Program-made: the position numbers and the translations under genes
The notes under the pieces: model-generated
Told to the model about the DNA's origin: nothing
Seen by the model: only the letters and a program-made list of their open reading frames with translations
The model's database searches: none
Part shown: positions 1-8,400 of the stretch, one piece after another
How positions within the stretch are numbered: position 1 is the first letter of the stretch
Layout: each line of letters starts with the position of its first letter
Assembly: GCA_001584585.1 (NCBI GenBank)
Contig: LSYV01000002.1
Location: 4,825,976-4,839,777, forward strand
DNA: 13,802 nucleotides
Source of the DNA: Gonium pectorale
Taxonomy: Eukaryota > Chlorophyta > Chlorophyceae > Chlamydomonadales > Volvocaceae
Reading direction: 5' to 3'

Positions 1-275
1 GTGCTGCGGGCGGGGCGAGAGCGGGCGGGGGGGGGGAGCGCGGCCGGGAGCGTGGGTGATGGGGTTCCGGCGCCTGGGGCTGCCTTCCCTGCACCTGCCC
101 CCCAACGCTTCGCAACCCCGCAGCTGCGGCGTCAACGCGACAACCGCACCCGGCACGCTTCATGGCTCCCGTACAGCCTCGTATCCCTCCCTTTGACATC
201 CGTCCTCGTCGTTACCTCCGCACCCACACCCCTGCATTCCTTCTTCATTACCCCAGCATCCATCTGGGTTTACAC
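1..275. other. Region downstream of the membrane-protein gene, no gene assigned
   Basis: GC-rich sequence just downstream (on the minus strand) of the stop codon at 276-278. It should hold the 3' untranslated region of that gene, or further exons if the stop is not the true end. A minus-strand TGTAA lies at 270-274, only one base after the stop, which is too close for a normal 3' UTR; GTGTAA at 275-270 could equally be a splice donor. The plus-strand reading frame open across this stretch (1-279) has no recognisable protein character. Confidence 0.4.
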
Positions 276-1171
276 CTAGCCCCCCAGTCGCGCACCCGGG
301 TCTGAGCCGTACAGGCTGGCGAACAGCGCCAGGCAGGTCACTGTCAGGCCCACCAGTGCCAGCAGCTGAAGCACCTCGCGACCGCCGCCATCGCCCTCTC
401 CTCCTCCTCCTCCTCCAACGCCCCTGCCGTCGGCCCCTCGGTCCGCGTAGTCCCCCATGCCGCCCACGAGGGCGCTGCCGAAGCTGCGCAGCGGGCCGCC
501 CCCGCCTCCGCCCCCGCCGCGCCCCGCTGCGGGGCCCGCTCCCGCTGCTTTCGCCCCCGGCCCGGCCGCCGCCGTGAGCCCCGCTGCCGCCGCCACCAGC
601 CTCCACGCATCCGGGTCAGCAAACATGACCAGTGGGGGCACCAGCAGGTGGGAGCCCACCCAGAACAGGACCTGGGGGGCGGGGGGATGCGGGGTTGGGT
701 GGGTGGGCTTCACCGGCATGTGGCACGGTGAGGGCCCCTGGCCTGCGGGCCCCCTAGCCCAGGCCGCAGGTCCGGCAGACCCAACACCCCAACGTGCATG
801 CCGCCGGGCCCCCAAGCCCCCGGCCCCCCGGGCCCCTGACCTTGAAATCCAGCCAGCCGAAGCAGCACGAGGGTCCGCGAGCGGCGCGACGGAGCGCCTT
901 CATGCGGACCTGCGCTTTGGTGGGGCCGAACCGGTTTGAGGGGAGGGGCGTGCCCGCGTGTGGGCGCCGGCAGTCGGGTGGGCGGTCGGCAGTTCACCTC
1001 TCTCGCGGCCCGCAGCGTCGCGGGAGTGCGCCAGGGCGACACCTCGGGCTGCCCCGAGGGCGGCATGCTGCCCTCGGGCTCCGTCGGCAAAATCCACTCC
1101 GCATCGTCTTCGTCGTCGTCAAAGGTTGCTAAACGACCTTTATTTGCATAAGTGTGCATGGCGCACGGCAT
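276..1171 (-). CDS. Unrecognised two-segment membrane protein, three exons
   Basis: Model, minus strand: exon 1 at 1171-998 (58 codons), exon 2 at 909-841 (23 codons), exon 3 at 671-276 (131 codons plus TAG), giving 212 residues. Both introns (997-910 and 840-672) are phase 0, with donors GTGAAC and GTCAGG (the second unusual) and CAG acceptors. Seen in the protein: an acidic N-terminal stretch (FDDDEDDAEW, about 18-27), a basic and cysteine-containing segment encoded by exon 2 (RMKALRRAARGPSCCFGW), a hydrophobic segment at about 82-98, a second weak hydrophobic stretch near 104-117, a long Gly/Ala-rich linker at about 118-178, and a clear membrane helix at about 180-202 ending in a short polar tail. 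This suggests a small integral membrane protein with two or three spans. I do not recognise the family and assign no function. ATG 1171 is the first in frame; Met5 is an alternative. The C-terminal end is uncertain because a donor-like GTGTAA directly follows the stop. Confidence 0.5.
390..416. repeat. CTC/GAG triplet tract inside exon 3
   Basis: A short (CTC)n run on the plus strand, (GAG)n on the minus strand. It is read in the coding frame as part of the poly-glycine linker of the membrane protein, and is expected to vary in length between strains. It is a simple sequence repeat and not a mobile element. Confidence 0.55.
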
Positions 1172-1918
1172 CACACCAAACGCGTTTGGGGGCGTTGCAT
1201 GTGTTGCAGCCTCGCGATGAAGTTGTTACACAGTTGGGTAGATAATGTAAAGACCCGTCGGATGGCGCTTACATGCCTCCTTCCGGTCTTGCTTATGAGA
1301 ACTCACATGTTCCCGCCCGATTCTCCGACAGCCGTACACCCGTGTCCGGGTGTGTCGCAACCTCGCTGGTAACCGGCCCGTCCTGCGCCCACTCGCGGGC
1401 ACACTCGGCATCCAAGCCCCGCCACATGTGACCCCCGGTGTAACGCACCCCGCGTCCCGGTGTCCGGTTGCCGGGCGAGACCCCCTGCTGGGACGGCAGC
1501 AAACACGGCTCCCCCGCCATGGCAGCCCCGGGGGCCGACGTCACCACCATACAGCCACACATGCCCACGCACTCCGCCACGGCCCGCCGCACCACCCGTT
1601 GCTCGTCCAGCCGCTGCCAGCAAGGCCGCTGCCGCACCTCCAATCTCGCGCACAGCCACCCCGGCAAGTTGTGCAGACCCTCGTGTCGCACCTGCACCCA
1701 AGCCCCCGGCCAATGCCCAATCTGCACCCCCCGCCCCCGGCTCCCCATCAGCATCGTCGACGCGGCACAGCCACTCGCTGCCCCTTCACCCACGCCGCTG
1801 CCGCCCCTTCCCTCTTGAGGCCTTCTCCTCAAGCTCCCCTCCGTTTCCCGTGCCCCTGCCCGCCCCCCGCCCACGTGCCCCTGCCCGCCTGGCGAGGAGC
1901 AGGCACATGCCCGCCACC
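1172..1918 (-). other. 3' region of THO7 homologue and upstream region of the membrane-protein gene
   Basis: This 747-base stretch lies between the THO7 stop (1919) and the ATG of the next minus-strand gene (1171). No conserved coding exon was recognised. The minus-strand frame open across 1293-2102 has no family similarity and poor codon character for this genome. It most likely holds a 3' UTR of about 650 bases ending after the TGTAA signals at 1273-1269 or 1230-1226, then a very short promoter or 5' UTR for the downstream gene. Plus-strand TGTAA also occurs at 1246-1250 and near 1439 but has no plus-strand gene to serve. Confidence 0.5.
1269..1273 (-). terminator. Candidate TGTAA polyadenylation signal of the THO7 homologue
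   Basis: TTACA on the plus strand, that is TGTAA on the minus strand, about 650 bases past the THO7 stop codon. TGTAA is the standard polyadenylation signal of volvocine algae, and 3' UTRs of this length are normal there. A second copy lies 43 bases further on at 1226-1230. The choice between them cannot be made without transcript data. Confidence 0.5.
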
Positions 1919-4900
1919 TCACCCGTCCACCTCCATTGCCCCCGCCCCCGCCCCCGGCCCCGCCGCCATGCCCGCCAGCTCCTCCGCCGTGCTGTCCGCT
2001 GTGCGCTGCAGCTCCTCGATGACGTAGAACAGCAGCGAGAACTGCTTGCGGCGGCGCTGCGGGGTGGGGGGGACGTAACAGGGGAAGCAGGGCCAAGGCC
2101 AAGGGGGCGGGCGGGGGAAAAGGGATCAGAGGAGTCGAGGAGGGGCGAGGCTGCCGTGGGAGGCGGTGTGTGTTTCACGTATGCGGGATGGAATGCAGAA
2201 ACAGGTCTAAGAGGTAGCCTAGCAAAGGCATCCTAGCCGGCAGCCCGCTGTCACGCCAACTAACGTGGTGATGTCTAGCTGATCTGCGTCTCGCACTGAC
2301 GCTGGCCTTCTCGCCAGTCTGAACGCTCCAGGGGAACCCGCCCAGGTCACACCTAGCACGGCCGAACCCCGATACACACAAACAGTAATCACAATGCCAA
2401 TAATAGTGCCCGCTCTCAAGGCGGCGCACTGAAACCAAGCAATGGGCGCTAACCGAAGGGGCCAAACCCAACGGTTTCCTAACCAACTGCCAACAGTTCT
2501 GCGCGTTCAGCACGTAATATGGCGACCACATGAGATAGCGTGACACCGCGAACACTCTATCGCGCCCGACCCAACAAAAAGGACCCCTAGCAGCTTAACG
2601 ATGCGGCGTGCGTGTGTGCAAGGGCGCTAGGGGCTGGAGGTAATAAGGTGGGTGGACGGGACTGGGAGGAGGCCCGTGATTGCCCTCGCGCAGCGCAGGC
2701 ACCCCAAGAACCCAGCCGCACCCATCCCCCTTGACGCACAAGGTTTTCTTTGTCATACGGTGCTTCGCGTTGCGACCCGTTTCCCAGCTCTACCTCCCCT
2801 CGACGCACCCGTCGCATCGGGCACCCCTCACTCACATGCGTCCTGCCCGGCACGGGCCAGCGGGCTGCAGCACGGCCGGCTCCCCGTCGCCGCGTACGGC
2901 TGCTACCAGCTGCCATAGCCCCCGGTGCCACCGCCCTCACCAACTCAGCCCTCCCCCACCCACCCACACGGCATGTGCTGCACCGGCCTCCGCAGCACAA
3001 CTGCCCCCCCTCCATCAGCCTCCTCCACGCCCCCCGCCCCCATCCGAGCCGTCGCGCGCAGCCCCCCTCCGCCCCCCCCCTCCGCCCCTCACCTCCATGA
3101 GCTGCGCCACTCGGGCCCCCTCCGCCCGCGCCTCCGCCATGTGCTGCAGCTCCGCGTCGATGGCGGCCTGCGTGCTGGCCCGCGAGGGATACTCCATGAT
3201 GTGGTGGCGCAGGATCTGGAAGGGAGGGGAGCAGGAGGGCGGCGGGGAGGCGCGGGGTTCAGAGGATTGATTGAGGGGGTTTGGTAGTCGAGGGGGTCAG
3301 GGGACTGCTCAGGGGCGCGTGGGAGGGCCGGGGATGAGCCGCTTCGCCCCGCCTACGGCAGCCTCTGGCCCGGCTCCGGGGCGTTGCCCTCCGAGCTGTG
3401 ACGTGCTTGTCCCCTTCCCCCGCCCCGAGCCTCCCCCCTCACGTCGTACTGCTGGTTCTGGCCCAGCACCATCTTGGCCCGGACCAGCTCCGCCTTCTTG
3501 GCCTCGATGTCCCGTCGGGTCTACAGCGGTGTGGGCGGGGGTGGGTTGGGCGCAGGGAAGCAGAGGGTGGGCGCATGCAGGTGGCAGAGGCGTGCTTCAC
3601 ATGGGGTGCCGCGCGACATGCCAAGGGCAGGCGCGGGCAAGTAAACCCGTCCCAGACTTGCAGTGCCCAGAGGTGGGTAGGCGAGGGAAGGAGGGCGCGG
3701 CCGGGGACCGTCGCCTGTGCCTGGTCCCGGGCGGTTGCAGGCACGGCGGGTGGGGGCAGATGGCGCGGCGCAGCGGCCCCACTGCAAGGCCCGGGCGGCG
3801 AGGTGGCGCGAACAGATAGGAAGGGGGGCCGCGGTGGCAGGCGAGGCTGCGGGACAGCCGGCCGCCCAGGCCGGGGTCCGGCCCCTGCCGAGGCGACCAG
3901 CTCCCGCGTCCCTTCCCTGCCCAACCCTTCTTGCCCACCCCACCCCCACCTGCTCAATGGCGGCCTCCAGCTCCTGCTGCTTGGCCGTGTAGCTGGCCTG
4001 CTCGCGCGTGTTGGCCTCGCACACGGCACGCAGCTTCTTGGCCTGGCGGGAGAGGGGCGGGACGGGGCGGGAGGGCAGCCGTTGGCGCCTGTGGCCCACG
4101 CTCACAACATGTAAAGGAAGCTTGCGGGCCCGGACCCGATGCCCGCACCAGGGGGCACCCACTCACTTGGGCGCGCTACTGCCCATTGTGATGCAGGAAC
4201 CGAGTCCAATGTGTGTCGCCGCGGCGCCTCGCGCCCCCCTTCTGAAGCGGTCTCCACTAGCTCCACCCCTCTGGCAGGCTGGCAGCCTGCCGGCCACGAC
4301 ATCTCATGCCACTCCAGCCTCCTCCCAACCCCCCTCCACCCCCCACCCTGCATCTACCGCCTCCACACTGGGCCCTGCCACGCGGCCCGCCCCGACCCCG
4401 CCCCCACCCACATGCAGCTCCGTCTGCGCCGCCTCGCGCAAGAACTCCCGGTAGAGGCGGGCCACCTCGGCCTCCGCGTCGGGGCCCTTGTCCGCCTGCT
4501 CCAAGAGCTGCAGGAACCTGGGACCAGGAGGAGGAGGGGAAGCAGGGCGAGGCAGAGCTAGGCGGGGGCGGGGTGGTGAGGCGGGTGGGACAGGTGCGCC
4601 TGGCGACAACACAGCGCCGGGAGGCCCAGGGTGCGCGGTGGTTGGGGCGCCCTCGGGCTGAACAGGCAGTCCTCTCAGGGAGTTGTGCTCGGTGCTGATG
4701 GGAACTAGGTCGCGGGAGGGTTGGCGGCAGGCCAGCGGCGGATGCCGGACGGTGCCGAGCCGGGCGGCAGCGCGGGCAGCCGCAACCCCCCGAGCTTAGC
4801 CCCCGGCGCTCCCGGAATCAGAGCAGTGGGAGTAAAGGGGCAATAGGCGCTGCAATGCGCGAGCTCACTTCTTGGTGAGGACCTTCAAGGGCAGGTTCCC

Positions 4901-4981
4901 CTTTGGCACGGTCATCTGCGTCAGGTAGCGCTGCTTGATAATAGCCTCCTCCTCCGCCGGGGTCAGCTTAACTGCCGCCAT
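1919..4981 (-). CDS. THOC7: THO complex subunit 7 homologue (mRNA export)
   Basis: Six exons, minus strand: 4981-4869, 4517-4412, 4042-3950, 3520-3443, 3215-3093 and 2056-1919 (TGA), giving 216 residues. Human THOC7 is about 204. Intron 1 is phase 2 and the rest phase 0; all have GTGAG/GTGGG donors and AG acceptors. The start ATG at 4981 has a strong context (AAGATGG). Family evidence: the conserved order of elements in THOC7, namely an N-terminal basic helix (LPLKVLTKKFLQLLEQ, about 31-46), long heptad helices (about 65-130), the QNQQYD element (125-130; animal KNRQEYD), then LRHHIMEYPSRAST (132-145; animal IQHHPDR), and RRKQFSLLFYVIEELQ (173-188; animal RRKQFHVLLSTIHELQ). THOC7 is a coiled-coil subunit of the THO/TREX complex, which packages nascent mRNA and links transcription to nuclear export. 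The last residues are a Gly/Ala-rich tail ending MEVDG. The stop lies within GGGTGAGG, which also reads as a splice donor, so a further exon cannot be excluded. The gene is divergent from the phosphatase gene. Confidence 0.87.
2057..3092 (-). other. Long intron 5 of the THO7 homologue with a lower-GC segment
   Basis: At 1036 bases this is the longest intron of the gene. Its middle, about 2160-2660, is clearly lower in GC and less C-tract-rich than the rest, which suggests inserted or differently evolving DNA. Within it are two short inverted repeats: TGTCACGC at 2249-2256 against GCGTGACA at 2538-2545, and CCCCTAGC at 2584-2591 against GCTAGGGG at 2626-2633. Neither has convincing target-site duplications, so a transposon is not called. 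The remainder (about 2920-3092) is C-rich. No coding exon was recognised. Confidence 0.45.
3216..3442 (-). other. Intron 4 of the THO7 homologue
   Basis: A 227-base phase 0 intron, donor GTGAGG and acceptor CAG on the minus strand. It interrupts the conserved QNQQYD / LRHHIMEY junction, so correct splicing is supported by the family alignment on both sides. No other feature is seen in it. Confidence 0.7.
3521..3949 (-). other. Intron 3 of the THO7 homologue
   Basis: A 429-base phase 0 intron with donor GTGGGG and acceptor TAG on the minus strand. Open frames cross it on both strands, but they are GC artefacts without recognisable protein character. Nothing else is seen. Confidence 0.65.
4043..4411 (-). 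other. Intron 2 of the THO7 homologue
   Basis: A 369-base phase 0 intron with donor GTGGGT and acceptor CAG on the minus strand. It is C-rich on the plus strand near 4325-4411. No exon, repeat or RNA gene is seen. Confidence 0.65.
4518..4868 (-). other. Intron 1 of the THO7 homologue
   Basis: A 351-base phase 2 intron with donor GTGAGC and acceptor CAG. Joining across it restores the lysine codon in LTKKFLQLL, which matches the family, so the splice is well supported. First introns often carry expression elements in volvocine algae, but no specific one is visible. Confidence 0.65.
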
Positions 4982-5428
4982 CTTGATACCAGTGCTGCGC
5001 TGTCCGCCCAGCCCCCAACCCCGTGCAGCAGGCCCAAACCCCGCCTTCCGCTGCCGCCGTCGGGTCCCTTCCAGGTCTCAAAACGAGTTGCTAGGCAATT
5101 TTGTTCATCTGCTACTTTTCAGCAATTAACGAGTGGCACTTGCAAGAGGATGCCGGTTCCAACTGAGTGGCACGAGAGTTGGGGGAAGAGAGTGTTTGGA
5201 AATTGAGGTGAATCGGCAAGAATCCTTGGGCAGCCTGTGATCAAGCGAAAATACAATGGGCGGTTTGCTCAACCGACGAAAGTGGTTCCAAAATGCTCTC
5301 GCGCGTCGACCGCGACAGCGAGGTCAAGTAATACAATAGATATTCACGGACCGTGATTCTGCCCTTGCAAGCATTTACATGCTGGCTTGGCCTCGCCAGC
5401 TTGTTTGCTAGCGTCGCTTGTTAATCCA
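4982..5428. promoter_or_regulatory. Divergent promoter region between THO7 homologue and phosphatase
   Basis: The 447 bases between the two start codons must contain both promoters and both 5' UTRs. The part from about 5080 to 5400 is lower in GC than anything in the flanking genes. Short symmetrical elements are visible: the 8-base palindrome CTTGCAAG at 5139-5146 and again at 5364-5371, the 11-base palindrome CACGGACCGTG at 5345-5355, and a 9-base direct repeat GAGTGGCAC at 5131-5139 and 5165-5173. No clear TATA box is placed for either gene. Whether the motifs bind factors is inference. Confidence 0.6.
5379..5411 (+). promoter_or_regulatory. Upstream ORF in the phosphatase 5' leader
   Basis: An ATG at 5379 opens an 11-codon frame (ten residues, MLAWPRQLVC) closed by TAG at 5409-5411. 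It lies 17 bases ahead of the main ATG (5429) and is out of frame with it. If the transcript starts upstream of 5379, this uORF could dampen or condition translation of the main frame. No transcript start is known here, so the role is inferred from position only. Confidence 0.35.
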
Positions 5429-8400
5429 ATGCCCTATCCTCTGCCTCTAAGAGGTGCTGGGCAGGCCAGTACATCAGGGCGACAGAGTGCAAACGCTTGT
5501 AGAGGCCGTGGCCAAGTCCCCCTCGCAGTCCGGTTCGTTTCGGGCCACCTTGCACAATCCCGCCGGAAACGTGGTCCCAGCCTGTCGCTGCGGGCGAGCT
5601 CGAACGGAAACGGGAACGGGAGTGTCCTGGGCAACAGCGAAGCCTCTGCGAACGGCACCTGGACGCCTGCAGTCGGCGTGGAGGATGACACGTGGATCAG
5701 CAACGACACGCTTCCGCACCCCTCTCTGGCCGACGACCTGACTCCCATCGAGATGGTCTCAGGGCAGGGTTCGGCATGCACGGTTGAGGACCTCGCGACG
5801 CAGGTGCAGGCCCTGCAGAGCCTGGTGCAGGCTCAGCAGGACATTCTGTACTCGCAGAAGGCGCAGATTGAACAGTTGACGCAAACCCTCCGAGAGGAGC
5901 TGCAGCGCTCCAATGGGGGCAGCGGCCGCAGCAGCCCCTCCGTTGCCGCCTCGGCAGACGAGCCCACCGAGCCGCGCAAGCAGCTGACCCCTTTTGAGCT
6001 GCAGCGTGTGGGGTACGGCGACCGGCGGCTGCAGGGGCTGTACGACGCGCGCTTCCACTCCACGCACAGGTGGGGTGTCCCGGTCTGCCTGCGGTGAGGG
6101 ATGTGTGTCCGATACGATCTACCTTTGCGTGACAGTGTGAGATAGCCAGGCAAGCACACAACGGGGAAAACACCTAGCCGGCAGACCATGTACCCACACA
6201 CCCGCTCTATGAACTCAACGCTGGAAGCCGGGCTGGGCTGGGATAGATGCGCTGAGCTGAGATGTGGGGCTGAGGGTGATGGGCCATGGTGCACATGCCA
6301 ATTGGGGGGGCCCTCAGGGCTCAAGGGGTTTTAAGAGAGGGCTGAGGAGCGGCGGGCATGCGGGCATTGGGGGGGTTCAGTGGAAGGGCTAATCTGGGCT
6401 GCTGCCACCCGGCAGCGCAAGCGGCACGGTCGCGGGGCTGGTGGGGAGTGCGTGCGCACTGCAGGTGTGTGGCGAGACGGCGCGGTACGGAGCCGGGCGC
6501 TCTCGGGCTCGCTCCCCAGGGGCCCGCGCTTGACATGGCCGGCCCACCCACCACCCTGGCCTTCTCGATCCCACCTTCGTACCCCTCGTGTGATGCTGAC
6601 CCCCCCTCCGTTCGGCCGGTACCCGGCCCCGACAGGCCCATCCCTGCGGTCCAACATATTTGTTGATGCTGACTATTGGGCCGCGTGGGACAGCCCGCTG
6701 CCGGCGCCGGACGGCGGCACCATTTGCTGTGCAAACGCCACCCCCCTCCCACGCCCTTCGCCCTCCCCCACCCTTCCCCCTTCCCACAGCGGCGCCATAC
6801 CCTCGGACTTTCGCATCCTGCCCGACCGCATCATCCTGGTGCGCCACGCGGAGAGCGAGGGCAACGTGGACAACAAGGCATACACCTATATACCCGACAG
6901 CCAGGTGCCGCTGGTGAGACAGGCGCGCAGTGGGGAGGCGATGGGGCGGGGGCGATGGATGATTGGGAGAGATGAGAAGAGGGAGAGGGGCGGGCTCGGT
7001 TTGGGCAGTAAGGGCCGGGCATGGGACACGGGCGAACGAGGGTGCCGCTGGCGAGGGGCGGGGTCCAGGCCTGGGGTCGGAGGATTGGAAGGCGTCCTCA
7101 TTCCATAAGCCGGAGCCGGAGGAGGCGCCTTAACAAGCCGATCCGTCAAAGACTGAGCGGTGAAAGGCTCCCAGCGTCCCCCCAAGGCCTGGGTTGGGGT
7201 TGGGTGGGAATTCGAGAATTCGAAAGCGCTCTTAGTGGAGGAGCCTGAGACGCATGTCATCCCGATTCGTCCCGAGAGTGGATGGGTGGGTGGAGAGGGG
7301 CAGCGGGGTGCTGAGCTCCGTGGCTGACCTCCGGCGGGGGAGCCGCCCATGAGAGGGGTACATGGGCGCGGGCATAGCGGCCGCAGTGCGACCGGAGCCG
7401 AGGCCGCAGCGAGCGGCGCACAGCACCCGGCCCGTGACAGCGGGGCACCGCACACGGCTGTGCGCTCCACGCTCACGCCGCCACTGTCGCCGCCGCCCGC
7501 CCCGCCCTCTCCGCAGACGGCCCGCGGCCACATGCAGGCCCGCGAGGCGGGGCAGCGCATCAAGGAGGTGATGGAGGAGTCCGCGGCCGGGGGGCGGGAC
7601 GACTACCGCCTCTTCTTCTACATCTCGCCCTACAAGCGCTCGCTGCAGACGTACGAGGGCATCTGGTGAGCAGCGGAAGGGGCAGAAGGAGGCTGGCACG
7701 GACAGAACGGCAGGGAAGGGGGGCAAGGAGGTAGAGGGCGGGGCGAGGGCGGCCGCTTGTGCCCCGCGGGGTTGTATTGAAGAAGGGGAACGGGTTGCGT
7801 TGCGGACCCCGGCGGTGTGGGGACCTGGCTGGGTGCGGCTGCAATAGGAACCGGTCAGCTGGGGCACAGTGGTAGGGGGCGGCATGCAGGGGCGGCGCGC
7901 AGGGCCTGCATCCGGGGGCCGAGTGCTCCTGTGCCCCCCACCCCCCACTGTGCTTCGCCTCATGCTCGGCTTGTGGCTGCCTCCCTGCTGCAGTGTGCCG
8001 CCTCCGCTTCCTGTCCCGGCTGCCAGTGTACCTGTACAGCCTCCTTCCCCCGTTGTAGCCGCCCTCCATGTGCGCCTCCCCTAACCCCCGCCCCGCCCCC
8101 TTCCATGCAGCTCCCAATTCCCCAGCCACCACTTGCTGGGGGTGCAGGAGGAGGTGCAGCTTCGGGAGCAGGTGGGCGGCCGCAGCGGGCGGTCAGCACG
8201 GGGGCATAGAGGCGGAACGGAATGGGATGCGTTGGGGTGGCGCAAGAAGGCATCGCAACAAGATGGTGGTTGGGTCAGTGCACGCAGTGGGGACTGGCCG
8301 TGCGGGTGGATGCCCCGGTAGGGGGAAGTACTCAGTCCGAGGGCGTTGACTGCCGGCAGCGTCCGGCGGCCGGCGCAAAGCCGGCGTCCGAGGCGCCATA

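Noticed and set aside
1293..2102. 269-codon minus-strand open frame
   Set aside because: It overlaps the last THO7 exon in another frame, has no recognisable motif, and continues into sequence that behaves as a 3' UTR with TGTAA.
2249..2545. TGTCACGC inverted repeat as transposon ends
   Set aside because: Only eight bases, with no flanking target-site duplication that I can see and no transposase-like coding.
5387..5428. TTG start giving a 14-residue longer phosphatase
   Set aside because: Non-ATG starts are not expected for a nuclear gene; ATG 5429 gives a good transit-peptide-like start.
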